DNA of 64,000 nucleotides. Source: Pseudomonas sp. A-RE-19 (GTDB lineage: Bacteria > Pseudomonadota > Gammaproteobacteria > Pseudomonadales > Pseudomonadaceae). Positions 17,783 through 26,383 of this stretch are shown here, in pieces. Position numbers and translations under genes: made by a program. Numbering within the stretch: position 1 is the first letter of the stretch; the number at the start of each line of letters is the position of its first letter. A model generated the notes under the pieces. The model was not told where the DNA came from, searched no databases, and saw only the letters and a list, made by a program, of their open reading frames with translations. The stretch spans positions 1-64,000 of the forward strand of contig NZ_JAHBDQ010000005.1 of NCBI RefSeq assembly GCF_019956555.1, read 5' to 3'.

Positions 17783-18819
17783 CGCTTGCGCTCCACGCCC
17801 CAGCGATAACCCGACAGGTTACCGTCGCTGCGCACCACGCGATGGCAAGGGATTGCCACCGCCAGGCTGTTCGCGCCACAGGCCTGGGCCACGGCGCGCA
17901 CGGCTTTCGGTGCACCGATGCGCTGAGCAATATCGGCATAACTGGCGGTGCTGCCGGCGGGAATCTCCCGCAGGGCTTGCCACACCCGCTCCTGAAACGC
18001 CGTGCCGCGTACATCCAGCGGCAAGTCCAGGCCAAGCGCCGGGGCTTCGATAAAACCCACCACTTTGGCGATCAACTGCTCGAACTCATGATCGGCGCCA
18101 ATCAGGTTGGCGCGTCGAAACTTGTCCTGCAGATCACAGACCAATTGATGCGGGTCGTCCCCCAGCAGAATCGCACAGACGCCGCGTTCGCTTTGTGCCA
18201 CCAGAATGGCTCCGAGGGAACACTGGCCGACTGCAAAACGAATGTCGTTGTTCTGCCCGGCCGCGCGATAGTCGCCGGGTTTCATGCCCAGTAGTTGATC
18301 CGCGGCCTCATAGAAGCGGCTGTTGGAGTTGAATCCGGCGTCATACAGCGCGTCGGTGACCGTGCCACCATCCGCCAGACGCTCGCGAACCTTGCGTGAG
18401 CGATGGGCCGTGGCATAGCCCTTGGGCGTCAGGCCGGTGATGGTCTTGAAAACCCGATGGAAGTGGAAACTGCTCAGGCCGGCAGCGTCTGCGAGTTCAT
18501 TCAACGCTGGCAAGGACTCGGCGGATTCGATTTGGCGGCACGCGGCGGCGACGGTCGCGGCGTGTTGTGCGGCGATATCGCTTTGATCTTTCGCGGCTCG
18601 TTTGCTGGGGCGATAACCCGCCGCCTGAGCTTGCTCGGCCGTGTCAAAAAATTCGACGTTCTGCGGCTTCGGCAAGCGTGCCAGGCTGCTGGGGCGGCAG
18701 TAGATGCCGGTGGTTTTCACCGCATACACAAACTGCCCGTCGGCGCGGGGATCGCGCGCGACCACGGCGGCCCAGCGTGGATCGTTTTCGATGGCGATTT
18801 TTGTCGAATGAGTTGTCAT
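17746..18819 (-). CDS. ada: Ada-type O6-methylguanine-DNA methyltransferase/regulator with a degenerate zinc site
   Basis: 357 residues from MTTHSTKIAI. Order: N-terminal Ada domain (~10-80), AraC helix-turn-helix (~105-185), C-terminal alkyltransferase with the acceptor Cys in AIPCHRVVRSDG (C325). The family N-terminus normally holds four zinc cysteines (E. coli C38, C42, C69, C72), C38 being the phosphotriester methyl acceptor. Here only the first remains (C41 in TGIYCRPSS); the others are S45, S72 and A75 in RPSKRAAKD. The O6-alkylguanine repair site looks intact, but methyl-triggered activation through zinc should be lost or changed. It follows alkB in a repair operon. The start could also be 18846. 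Confidence 0.9.
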   Translation of the reverse strand: MTTHSTKIAIENDPRWAAVVARDPRADGQFVYAVKTTGIYCRPSSLARLPKPQNVEFFDTAEQAQAAGYRPSKRAAKDQSDIAAQHAATVAAACRQIESAESLPALNELADAAGLSSFHFHRVFKTITGLTPKGYATAHRSRKVRERLADGGTVTDALYDAGFNSNSRFYEAADQLLGMKPGDYRAAGQNNDIRFAVGQCSLGAILVAQSERGVCAILLGDDPHQLVCDLQDKFRRANLIGADHEFEQLIAKVVGFIEAPALGLDLPLDVRGTAFQERVWQALREIPAGSTASYADIAQRIGAPKAVRAVAQACGANSLAVAIPCHRVVRSDGNLSGYRWGVERKRQLLERENAVES

Positions 18820-18906
18820 GGCTTCATGTCCGTTGACCCGTTTCATGCAGATTAACCAGCCGGCAGAGACGCCACACTCCGGGTCTTGCGGTCGAATTCG
18901 AGCGCT

Positions 18907-19572
18907 TCATCCCGCAGTGCGGAAGGTGAAATTGATTCGCTGTTCACCCAAGCGTGGGTGATAACCCTCCTTGATCGGCAGCACACCGTGATAACGCAAC
19001 CGGTCCACGCCACCCCAAACCACGATGTCGCCATGCAACAGTGGCACTCGCTGGCTTTTAGCACTTCGTTCGAAGCCACCGAACAGAAACGTTGCCGGCA
19101 AACCCAAGGACACCGACACGATGGGAGCCGCGTAGGAACCTTCGTTTTTATCCTGATGCAATGACATCCTGGCACCGGGAACATAGCGATTGATCAGGCA
19201 GGAATCCGGTACGAACTCCATAAACCCTGCCTCTCGCGCTGCTGCCTGGGCCAGCTCGAAAAACACCTCGGGCATTGCAGGCCAGGGTTCGCCGGTCTGC
19301 GGATCATTTCGGGTGTACTTATAGCCGCTGCGGTCGGTCGTCCAGCCCCAGGTGCCGCAACTGCTCAAGGCCACCGACATGGTAAAGCCGCCGGGCGTGA
19401 CCATCTGCCGAAAGGGCGCCGCCGCCAGAACTGCCTCCAGTGCCGGCAGCAAGCGTTCGAACCAGGGCAGGGCAAAGCCTCTAAGCACGTAGGATTGTTC
19501 GCCGATCTGCTCGCGCCTGGGCTGCTGCTCAGGTTCCGCGTCGGCAAACAGATCGAGGGTGATCGGGCTCAT
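18907..19572 (-). CDS. alkB: AlkB-type DNA/RNA demethylase
   Basis: Fe(II)/2-oxoglutarate dioxygenase that removes N1-methyladenine and N3-methylcytosine. Visible: iron ligands in LHQDKNE (HxD) and RYHGV (distal His), 2OG-binding arginine in RINFTFR, substrate-lid motif TWGWTTDRSGYKY, and the NRY of LINRYVPGARM. From MSPITLDLF the protein has about 221 residues, normal for AlkB. Alternative start MRYDP (19587) overlaps the previous stop. It lies between a second dioxygenase and ada on the minus strand, an adaptive-response type grouping. Confidence 0.92.
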   Translation of the reverse strand: MSPITLDLFADAEPEQQPRREQIGEQSYVLRGFALPWFERLLPALEAVLAAAPFRQMVTPGGFTMSVALSSCGTWGWTTDRSGYKYTRNDPQTGEPWPAMPEVFFELAQAAAREAGFMEFVPDSCLINRYVPGARMSLHQDKNEGSYAAPIVSVSLGLPATFLFGGFERSAKSQRVPLLHGDIVVWGGVDRLRYHGVLPIKEGYHPRLGEQRINFTFRTAG

Positions 19573-19576
19573 GGGG

Positions 19577-20308
19577 TCATAACGCATCGTGAAAGATGAT
19601 TCCAAGGGTATGCCGTTTTCCACTGTGCAGACGACTCACACCGTGACGCATCGTCACTCGGTAATAGCCGCGAACGCCTTTTACCGGGCGTTGATTCACA
19701 GCAAAAATCAACGCATCGCCTTTCTTCAGACCGATGACTTGTGGGCGCGACTGCATCCGTGGACGTTGTTCAGTCAGCACAAACTCACCACCGGTGAAAT
19801 CCTCCCCCGGTTCTGACAGAAGAATCGCCACTTGCAGCGGGAAGACGTGTTCGCCGTACAGATCCTGATGCAGACAGTTGTAATCCTGCGGGCCGTATTG
19901 CAGCAATAAAGGTGTCGGGCGTTCCTGACCGGCGGCATGGCAGCGTTGTAGAAACGCTTCATGCGACTCGGGGAAACGGGTCGGCAGGCCCATGGATTCG
20001 TACCAGCGATTGGCGAGTGGAACCAGCCGAGGATAGATCGCACTACGCAACCGGGCCACCGGATCGGGCAGCGGGTATTTGAAGTACTTGTACTCACCAC
20101 GGCCAAAACCATGGCGAGCCATCACCACTTTCGAGCGAAAGGGCTCGGGCCGGTCGTACAGGGCACTGATTTCATCGCAGGTCCCAGGGCTTAAAAGCGA
20201 TTCGATGACCGCGCAGCCATCCTGGTCGAGCTGCTGCGCAAGCAGGGTCCAGTCGAGGGCATCGTTGTGAATCGGGTCGGTAAACAAGGTGTCTGACTCC
20301 TTGACCAA
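19577..20308 (-). CDS. 2OG-Fe(II) oxygenase linked to alkB/ada
   Basis: 243-residue dioxygenase of the prolyl-4-hydroxylase-like 2OG superfamily. Iron ligands are seen in CLHQDLYG (HxD) and RHGVSRLHSG; arginine for 2OG in KRHTLGIIFHDA. FPLQVAILLSEPGEDFTGGEF is the family's core strand set. Its stop overlaps or nearly abuts the alkB start, so the two are co-translated. Proteins of this kind recur beside ada in proteobacteria, but their substrate is not established; a role in repair of alkylated nucleic acid or protein is inferred from context. Confidence 0.85.
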   Translation of the reverse strand: MVKESDTLFTDPIHNDALDWTLLAQQLDQDGCAVIESLLSPGTCDEISALYDRPEPFRSKVVMARHGFGRGEYKYFKYPLPDPVARLRSAIYPRLVPLANRWYESMGLPTRFPESHEAFLQRCHAAGQERPTPLLLQYGPQDYNCLHQDLYGEHVFPLQVAILLSEPGEDFTGGEFVLTEQRPRMQSRPQVIGLKKGDALIFAVNQRPVKGVRGYYRVTMRHGVSRLHSGKRHTLGIIFHDAL

Positions 20309-20416
20309 AAGGTCGAGGCGGCCAGTTTAGTGAGCGTTGCGCGGGTGGACACTCCGGCGCTTGCGGTCGAATTTCAATGCTGGGAGCAGACGTCCGTGTT
20401 GTCGCTCCGCAGGGCG

Positions 20417-20593
20417 TTACAGCGCTTTGCTCACGCTGATCTCGCTGATGACGTCTTCAGTCTGGCCGTGAATGGCGTCCAGGGCTGCCTTGGCTTCTTC
20501 TTCGGTGCCGTTTTCCAGCTGGGCGAATTCGAAGCGACGCTCGCCGTTGAGTTTGTATTTGATAACGTACTTGGTCGTCTGGGCCACGGTCAT
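20417..20593 (-). CDS. Small hypothetical protein, 58 aa
   Basis: Frame MTVAQTTKYVIKYKLNGERRFEFAQ... ending EDVISEISVSKAL. It is charged, without signal peptide or helix pattern for membrane insertion, and predicted beta-alpha. It lies 38 bases after the DUF1883-type gene on the same strand and is probably co-transcribed. The ATG at 20593 is chosen because upstream codons in this frame are shadow sequence of the DUF1883-type gene. Function unknown. Confidence 0.65.
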   Translation of the reverse strand: MTVAQTTKYVIKYKLNGERRFEFAQLENGTEEEAKAALDAIHGQTEDVISEISVSKAL

Positions 20594-20631
20594 ACCTGCC
20601 TGTTTTCGTGTGGGTCGTCGTTCAGCCGGGC

Positions 20632-20934
20632 TCAGCTCAGCTTCGAGCTGGAGCGGCGGATGATCTTGATCGAGTGCGTCAGGGTCGGTTTGCGGGTTAC
20701 GCTGATCGGCCGGCGATTGACCGTGTCGATAGTGATGTTCCAGAAGCCGGTGCTCGGCGCGGTGATGCGGGCCGGGAAGGTGTCGAATGCGCCGCCGTGG
20801 TAAGTATGACGACCGCCGTTCTTGAAGCTGCGGAAGTTGGCGTCGTTCATCAAGCGGATGTTGCACATTTGGGAGCACTGAATGACGACGATGTCGTCCT
20901 CGTTGAGGTGCTCGCGCTGGTGAATAAATTTCAT
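20632..20934 (-). CDS. DUF1883-type protein, 100 aa
   Basis: MKFIHQREHLNEDDIVVIQCSQMCNI..., followed by RLMNDANFRSFKNGG, GGAFDTFPARITAPSTGFWNITID, matches the DUF1883 family, a small all-beta domain sometimes fused to TIR domains elsewhere. Here it stands alone with a basic C-terminal tail (KIIRRSSSKL). GGAGGCGCCTC upstream gives a good ribosome site. Cytoplasmic, function unknown. Confidence 0.8.
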   Translation of the reverse strand: MKFIHQREHLNEDDIVVIQCSQMCNIRLMNDANFRSFKNGGRHTYHGGAFDTFPARITAPSTGFWNITIDTVNRRPISVTRKPTLTHSIKIIRRSSSKLS

Positions 20935-21146
20935 GAGGCGCCTCCAGAAGGGCTTTTTCTACAAAATCAAAACGATAGCATGGGCGATTGGCGCAGTTTA
21001 TCAGCCCGAACAGGTTATTATCCGGCTGTCGGGGTCCGCTTTGACAATTAAAAACAGTTATTCGGAATTCTATGAGCGATAAAAGCAGTGAGGCTCGGAG
21101 AAAAACAGCATCTGCACTGTCGGAAAGTCTTTATTGGAGGTTTTGT

Positions 21147-21503
21147 ATGAAATGGGGTGTTCTGGTCGTGCCGTTGGCATTGGCAGTGGGTGGATGTGCG
21201 ACTGTCGCGGACATCAATGAGTCTCTGCCCACCATGAGCGTGATTTCAGGCAAGAAACCCCATGAATACGCGCAGTGCCTGGTCGAGAAGCTGGCCGATA
21301 GCCGTGGAGCCCTGCAAGTCGAGCCACAGAAGGAAGGCATGCGGGTTATTGTGCCGCAGAAGTTTTCTTCGGGGCCGGCCGCTGTGTTTGACATTGAAAA
21401 CCGCTCCGGCGGCAGCAGCATCAAGCTGCATGAACGCATCTCCAATGTGCCTTTGCGCCCATGGGATGTGCGCAATGCTGCCACCGCATGCATATCCGGC
21501 TGA
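21147..21503 (+). CDS. Small lipoprotein
   Basis: 118 residues with an N-terminal lipoprotein signal: MKWGVLVVPLALAVGGCATV, lipobox AVGG-C17. The mature part is about 100 residues with two further Cys residues (C52, C116) that could form a disulfide. ATTGGAGG seven bases before the ATG decides the start; an upstream in-frame ATG at 21072 would bury the signal. Family not recognised; conserved pseudomonad lipoproteins of this size are common. Confidence 0.75.
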   Translation: MKWGVLVVPLALAVGGCATVADINESLPTMSVISGKKPHEYAQCLVEKLADSRGALQVEPQKEGMRVIVPQKFSSGPAAVFDIENRSGGSSIKLHERISNVPLRPWDVRNAATACISG

Positions 21504-21575
21504 TAAACTACCCCCAGTCAACATCGATGCCGTCAAAGTCGCGCTTTGACGGCATTGTCATTTCTGGAGTCGAGC

Positions 21576-21806
21576 ATGAAGCGAGAGCAGGTGCGGGAGC
21601 GCCATGCAGAGGGTCATATCTCTGCCACCCATGTGATACAGAACCCGGCGAATTCGGGGGAGTGGATCGTATTTTTCAAAAAAAGCGCCGGGCGCAGTTT
21701 TTTCCTGGTTGATGAAAACGATGAAGTCGAATCCTTCAGTCGCCTCGACGATTTGATCGAGACCGTGCGTGGGCTCGGGATCAAGTTCGCCGAAATTCAC
21801 ATGTAG
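21576..21806 (+). CDS. Small hypothetical protein, 76 aa
   Basis: MKREQVRERHAEGHISATHV..., then GEWIVFFKKSAGRSFFLVDEND and an acidic helix ending IKFAEIHM. The layout (strand-strand-helix) resembles a compact cytoplasmic domain. It follows the lipoprotein gene by 72 bases in the same direction and is followed by a REPIN. Function unknown. The ATG at 21576 is preferred over 21546 because the first ten codons there lack conservation features and no ribosome site precedes them. Confidence 0.65.
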   Translation: MKREQVRERHAEGHISATHVIQNPANSGEWIVFFKKSAGRSFFLVDENDEVESFSRLDDLIETVRGLGIKFAEIHM

Positions 21807-21827
21807 GGCACAAGTCAAGACACAGAA

Positions 21828-21921
21828 CCTGTGGGAGCGTGGCTTGCCCGCGAAGAATGCACTGCGGTTTTTCAGGTATTACGCGTCATCGTTCTTCGCG
21901 GGCAAGCCACGCTCCCACAGG
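21828..21921. repeat. REPIN (GAGCGTGGCTTGCCCGCGA variant)
   Basis: Inverted arms CCTGTGGGAGCGTGGCTTGC... (21828-21857) and its complement (21892-21921) around a 34-nt spacer, in the gap between convergent small genes. Confidence 0.85.
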
Positions 21922-21968
21922 ATTTGCATAGCTCAAGTTTCTTAAACTTGTTGCATTGGGCGGGAACC

Positions 21969-22250
21969 CTACTTGCAGACCACCACCACGCTACGGTTTT
22001 TGTAGTTGCCGACGTCGACGCCCAGGGTCTTGTCGCTTTCCTTGGTCGAAGGTGTGCCGTCGGTACCGACAATCCGATAGCCGGTGCCGGCGCAAGAGGC
22101 ATCGGCTTTTTCGTAGCAGCTGGCCCAGCCGTTGGCTTCCCCGGAGCAGTCGATAGCCAGGCCTTGCTCGCCATTTTTCAGGTAAGTCGTTTCCGACGTG
22201 GCACAGCCACTCAAGGCCAGTACCGCAATCAGTGGCAAAAATTTATTCAT
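21969..22250 (-). CDS. Small lipoprotein, 93 aa
   Basis: MNKFLPLIAVLALSGCATSET: lipobox LSG-C16. The mature domain has Cys residues in IDCSGEANGWASCYEKADASC and at the C-terminal VVVVCK, suggesting two disulfides. The start at 22250 is the only one that exposes the signal. The GWASCYEKA...CAGTGYRIV pattern is common in pseudomonad and enterobacterial surface lipoproteins, function unknown. Confidence 0.8.
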   Translation of the reverse strand: MNKFLPLIAVLALSGCATSETTYLKNGEQGLAIDCSGEANGWASCYEKADASCAGTGYRIVGTDGTPSTKESDKTLGVDVGNYKNRSVVVVCK

Positions 22251-22343
22251 GTCGTGGTCGTCGTCGATGATGAGGGCTAAACGCTGTGAAAGCGGCTGTT
22301 TCGGTAGGTTGTAGCGAATGGCCACTTCGTTGTACGCAATCAC

Positions 22344-22370
22344 AAAAAAGCCCTGCGCGAAGGCAGGGCT
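22344..22370 (-). terminator. Rho-independent terminator
   Basis: GCCCTGC / GCAGGGC stem with 6-nt loop; the minus strand runs into six T residues. It ends the 62-aa gene at 22391-22579. Confidence 0.8.
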
Positions 22371-22390
22371 GCGGTCATGTCAGGTTCAGC

Positions 22391-22579
22391 TCAAGGCTTG
22401 TCCTTTCCGCGCCGCTTGGGTGCTGCGGGTTGATCCTGCAACACCGATGCCACTTCAATCGCCAACGCTTCTGTCGGGAATGGTCCGGCAATATTCTCAC
22501 CACCGACGCTGTCTACCCACCATTGGCCGTCTTTCGCTTGATTGATCAGGTACCCGTTGACGCTTTTTGCTGCCGACAT
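22391..22579 (-). CDS. Small hypothetical protein, 62 aa
   Basis: MSAAKSVNGYLINQAKDGQWWV..., then GPFPTEALAIEVASVLQDQP and a basic tail KRRGKDKP. The WWVDSVGGENIAGPF stretch suggests a small beta-rich domain. It has its own terminator 20 bases downstream, consistent with a monocistronic gene. Family unknown, probably conserved in Pseudomonas. Confidence 0.65.
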   Translation of the reverse strand: MSAAKSVNGYLINQAKDGQWWVDSVGGENIAGPFPTEALAIEVASVLQDQPAAPKRRGKDKP

Positions 22580-22862
22580 CTATCTGCCTCGTTGGCTGGT
22601 TCAATTGCACAATGATAGCGCCAAATGCCCTCAACGGGTGCCGATGGGTGTAGGGTGGGGCGGATTGCCTTTCGGCTGAAGAGTCGTGCAGATCTGTCGA
22701 TCTCTGCTATTTATAAGAGGTTGTGCAGCTTATTCTGCGGAACTATCCATCAGAATTTTTCTCTATGTTGGCATCGGTTAGCCAGTGCAGGGCATTGTAA
22801 GGTGCTCACTGCCTGATTAGACTGCGCCGAAACTCGAACACACAGCCCTTTCAAGGACTTAT

Positions 22863-23702
22863 ATGATCAAGAAATGCTTGTTCCCAGCAGCCGGTTACGG
22901 TACTCGCTTCCTGCCAGCGACTAAAGCCATGCCCAAAGAAATGCTGCCGGTGGTAAACAAGCCACTGATCCAGTACGGCGTCGAAGAAGCACTGGACGCC
23001 GGGTTGACCGAAATCTCCATCGTCACCGGTCGCGGCAAGCGTGCTCTGGAAGACCACTTCGACATCAGCTATGAGCTGGAAAACCAGATCAAGGGCACCG
23101 ACAAAGAGAAATACCTGGTCGGTATCCGCAAGCTGCTCGATAACTGCTCCTTCTCCTACACTCGCCAGACCGAAATGAAAGGCCTGGGCCACGCGATTCT
23201 GACTGGCCGTCCGCTGATCGGCGACGAACCGTTCGCCGTGGTACTGGCGGATGACTTGTGCGTTAACCTGGAAGGCGACGGCGTACTGACCCAGATGGTC
23301 AAGCTGTACAAGCAGTTCCGCTGCTCGATCGTGGCCATCCAGGAAGTCGATCCGCAAGAAACTCACAAGTACGGCGTGATTGCCGGTGAGATGATTCGCG
23401 ACGACATCTACCGCGTTCACAGCATGGTTGAAAAACCAAAGCCTGAAGATGCGCCGTCGAACCTGGCGATCATCGGCCGTTACATCCTGACCCCGGACAT
23501 CTTCGATCTGATCGAACAAACCGAGCCAGGCAAGGGCGGCGAAATCCAGATCACCGACGCCCTGATGAAGCAGGCACAAAACGGCTGCGTCATGGCCTAC
23601 AAGTTCAAAGGCAAGCGTTTCGACTGCGGTGGCGCCGAAGGCTACATCGACGCGACCAACTTCTGCTTCGAGAACTTCTACAAGACGGGCAAGGCTTACT
23701 GA
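22863..23702 (+). CDS. galU: UTP-glucose-1-phosphate uridylyltransferase
   Basis: Makes UDP-glucose for LPS core, exopolysaccharide and trehalose. 279 residues of normal length. Motifs: KCLFPAAGYGTRFLPATKAMPKEMLP at the nucleotide loop, VNKPLIQYGVEEAL, VLADDLCVN (metal-binding aspartates), EKPKPEDAPSNLAIIGRYILTP and RFDCGGAEGYIDA. It starts 3 bases after GGACTTAT. A terminator follows directly, so it is monocistronic. Confidence 0.97.
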   Translation: MIKKCLFPAAGYGTRFLPATKAMPKEMLPVVNKPLIQYGVEEALDAGLTEISIVTGRGKRALEDHFDISYELENQIKGTDKEKYLVGIRKLLDNCSFSYTRQTEMKGLGHAILTGRPLIGDEPFAVVLADDLCVNLEGDGVLTQMVKLYKQFRCSIVAIQEVDPQETHKYGVIAGEMIRDDIYRVHSMVEKPKPEDAPSNLAIIGRYILTPDIFDLIEQTEPGKGGEIQITDALMKQAQNGCVMAYKFKGKRFDCGGAEGYIDATNFCFENFYKTGKAY

Positions 23703-23725
23703 TAGCGCCTGACCTGCTTGTATTG

Positions 23726-23750
23726 AAAAGCCACCTTCGGGTGGCTTTTT
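23726..23750 (+). terminator. Rho-independent terminator of galU
   Basis: AAAAGCCACC-TTCG-GGTGGCTTTTT: stable stem with a TTCG tetraloop and T tail, 24 bases past the galU stop. Confidence 0.9.
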
Positions 23751-23831
23751 CATTTTCCGGCCCCAAATAGTTTGCAACGCTTGCCCAAAGGGCCCCCGCA
23801 GGTATGCTGGTGGCCTGCCGAGGAGATAGAA

Positions 23832-25190
23832 ATGGCCTACGATTTTGATCTGTATGTGATTGGTGCCGGTTCCGGCGGTGTTCGGGCTGCACGGTTTGCC
23901 GCCGGTTTTGGTGCGAAAGTTGCCGTGGCCGAGAGCCGCTACCTGGGCGGTACGTGTGTGAACGTCGGCTGCGTGCCGAAAAAATTGCTGGTCTACGGTG
24001 CGCACTTCGCCGAAGACTTCGAGCAGTCGCAAGGCTTTGGCTGGACCCCGGGCGAGGCGAAGTTCGACTGGGCGACGCTGATCGCCAACAAGGATCGCGA
24101 GATCAATCGCCTGAACGGTATCTATCGCAATTTGCTGGTCAACAGCGGCGTGACCTTGCATGAAGGGCACGCGAAAATCGTCGATCCGCATCAGGTCGAG
24201 ATCAATGGCGAGCGTTACACCGCCAAAAACATCCTGATTGCTACCGGTGGCTGGCCGCAGATCCCGGAGATTCCGGGGCACGAGCACGCGATCAGTTCCA
24301 ACCAGGCGTTCTTCCTCAAAGAGCTGCCAAAGCGCGTTCTGGTGGTCGGTGGTGGTTACATTGCGGTGGAGTTTGCCGGGATTTTCCACGGGCTGGGTGC
24401 TGAGACCACGTTGCTGTATCGCGGTGATTTGTTCCTGCGTGGCTTCGACGGTGCGGTGCGCAAGCATTTGCAGGAAGAGTTGACCAAGCGCGGCATGGGT
24501 CTGCAATTCAATGCCGACATCGAGCGCATCGACAAACAAGCCGATGGCAGCCTGAAAGCCACGCTCAAGGACGGTCGCATATTGGAGGCGGACTGCGTGT
24601 TCTACGCCACCGGCCGGCGTCCGATGCTCGATAACCTGGGGCTGGAAAACACCGGCGTCAGACTCGACAAGAAAGGGTTTGTCGAGGTCGATGAACAGTA
24701 TCAAACCGCTGAACCATCGATTCTGGCCCTGGGCGATGTGATCGGTCGAGTGCAGCTGACGCCGGTGGCGCTAGCGGAGGGCATGGCTGTAGCCCGGCGC
24801 TTGTTCAAGCCCGAGCAATATCGCCCGGTGGATTACAAGATGATCCCGACCGCCGTGTTCAGCTTGCCGAACATCGGCACGGTCGGTCTGACTGAAGAGG
24901 AAGCGCGAGAAGCCGGGCACGATGTGGTGATCTTCGAAAGTCGTTTCCGGCCGATGAAGCTGACCCTGACCGAATGCCAGGAACGTACCCTGATGAAGCT
25001 GGTGGTGGACGCCAAGACCGACAATGTCTTGGGCTGCCACATGGTCGGCCCGGATGCTGGCGAGATCGTTCAAGGGTTGGCGATTGCCCTGAAGGCGGGC
25101 GCGACCAAGCGCGACTTCGACGAAACCATCGGTGTGCATCCGACGGCCGCCGAAGAGTTCGTCACCATGCGTACGCCAGTCGCGGGTTAA
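23832..25190 (+). CDS. gor: Glutathione reductase
   Basis: FAD-dependent disulfide reductase, 452 residues, NADPH-dependent reduction of GSSG. FAD loop [15 protein letters not shown], redox Cys pair [13 protein letters not shown] (about residues 42 and 47), NADPH loop [14 protein letters not shown], second FAD motif ILALGDVIG, and catalytic [10 protein letters not shown]. The start at 23832 follows GAGGAGATAGAA; the upstream in-frame ATG at 23772 is too far from it. Its stop overlaps the convergent KfrA-like gene by 4 bases. Confidence 0.95.
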   Translation: MAYDFDLYVIGAGSGGVRAARFAAGFGAKVAVAESRYLGGTCVNVGCVPKKLLVYGAHFAEDFEQSQGFGWTPGEAKFDWATLIANKDREINRLNGIYRNLLVNSGVTLHEGHAKIVDPHQVEINGERYTAKNILIATGGWPQIPEIPGHEHAISSNQAFFLKELPKRVLVVGGGYIAVEFAGIFHGLGAETTLLYRGDLFLRGFDGAVRKHLQEELTKRGMGLQFNADIERIDKQADGSLKATLKDGRILEADCVFYATGRRPMLDNLGLENTGVRLDKKGFVEVDEQYQTAEPSILALGDVIGRVQLTPVALAEGMAVARRLFKPEQYRPVDYKMIPTAVFSLPNIGTVGLTEEEAREAGHDVVIFESRFRPMKLTLTECQERTLMKLVVDAKTDNVLGCHMVGPDAGEIVQGLAIALKAGATKRDFDETIGVHPTAAEEFVTMRTPVAG

Positions 25191-26206
25191 TCGTCCTTTT
25201 GCGGCGTTGATGTGTCTGGCCCTGTCGCAACGACAGCGGCCTGGCGCACGCTTTCATCCAGGCTCGCCTGCAACTTGATCAGTTCAACTTCCAGCGCTTT
25301 GTTGATGTGCGACTGTTCGTCGATGTTCTGCTTGAGTGATTGGCTTTCCAGCAAGGCAATGCGCAAGCGTTCCTGGAGGAGGGTGCGTTCGCTGTCGATA
25401 CGGTTGACCTGTTCCAGCAGCTGATCCTGTCGGCTGTTGGTGTGCTTGAGTTGCTCTTGCGACAGGCTCAACTCCCGCAGCGTTCCGCGGTTTTCCGTCA
25501 GTAAGCGCTCGTTATCGCGATGCAGCTGGGTGATTTCATCCTGTCGAACCAGTGCGCTTTGCTGCGCCTGGCGCAACTCCATCTGAATCTGCTGCACCTG
25601 GCCTTCGTGGCGGCGCTGCTCCTGCTCGCGCTGGTCCTTGACGGCGTTGCGGTAGTGTTCCAACGCCTCGCGGGCGTGCAGATGCTTTTCTTCCAGCGAG
25701 CGGATCTGCTCGTCCTTGTCCTGCAAGCGTAATTCGAAATCCGCCAGCGCCTGATTCAATCCGGCGTTGCGGGTTTGCTCGCTTTGCAGCATGGAGCGGG
25801 TGTCGTGCAGTTCCGCCGACTCCTGGGTCAATGCCAGGCTTTGAAATTCGTATTGCTGCTGCAATTCGGTATTGGCCTCGCGGGCCTCATGCAGCTGGGT
25901 TTCCAGGCCTTTTCGTTGTTGCTCGAACTGCGCGCGTGCCTGGTCGATGGGTTCTTGTGCCTGTTCTTTCAGGCGTTGCGCCAGCCGCGACACCAGGCTT
26001 GTCAGCTCATCGTCGATAGGCTCGGAAGGTGCTTGTGCGGGTTCGACACCGTCGTCGAGCTCCTTCATATAGCGATGGATCGTGGTTTTCGAGCCGGTAT
26101 TGCCCATCTCGATCCGCACCGCGTCGATGCTCGGGTGTTCGCCCCGGGCGAGGATTGCCAAGCGTGCCGCCTGCACCAGTGCCTTGTTTACGCCGCCACG
26201 TGCCAT
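25187..26206 (-). CDS. KfrA-like DNA-binding protein with long coiled coil
   Basis: 339 residues. The first ~60 ([28 protein letters not shown] ... [12 protein letters not shown]) match the KfrA N-terminal helix-turn-helix domain known from plasmid partition accessory regulators. Residues ~80-320 are a near-continuous coiled coil rich in Gln/Glu/Arg. KfrA binds its own promoter and forms alpha-helical filaments. This chromosomal copy lies back to back with a tyrosine recombinase; between them is a 14-bp palindrome that may be its operator. Role inferred: chromosome or element organisation, or control of the recombinase. Confidence 0.85.
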   Translation of the reverse strand: MARGGVNKALVQAARLAILARGEHPSIDAVRIEMGNTGSKTTIHRYMKELDDGVEPAQAPSEPIDDELTSLVSRLAQRLKEQAQEPIDQARAQFEQQRKGLETQLHEAREANTELQQQYEFQSLALTQESAELHDTRSMLQSEQTRNAGLNQALADFELRLQDKDEQIRSLEEKHLHAREALEHYRNAVKDQREQEQRRHEGQVQQIQMELRQAQQSALVRQDEITQLHRDNERLLTENRGTLRELSLSQEQLKHTNSRQDQLLEQVNRIDSERTLLQERLRIALLESQSLKQNIDEQSHINKALEVELIKLQASLDESVRQAAVVATGPDTSTPQKDD

Positions 26207-26225
26207 GTGTTCTCCTACGATTTAA

Positions 26226-26270
26226 TACTGTGGTACGTACCACCAATATACGCAATGTACCATGACAGTA
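26226..26270. promoter_or_regulatory. Palindromic operator candidate between the kfrA-like gene and the recombinase
   Basis: A perfect 14-bp palindrome GTGGTACGTACCAC (26230-26243) is nested in a wider imperfect inverted repeat, TACTGTGGTAC (26226-26236) with GTACCATGACAGTA (26257-26270). It lies 24-64 bases from the KfrA-like start. The GGTAC/GTACC half-site occurs three times. Confidence 0.6.
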
Positions 26271-26383
26271 ATAAAGTTAAAATCTTATGATCTATCATGC
26301 GGGATATACTGGTATTACCCCGTGTGATGCGCTGTAATTCGGGTTTCATCCGCCAGAGCGGTACGTTTTCGAGAACTGAGCCC

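Noticed and set aside
22851..24704. 617-codon open frame on the minus strand
   Set aside because: It lies antisense to galU and gor, both of which are certain genes. The translated sequence has no family features; it is an effect of GC-rich codon use.
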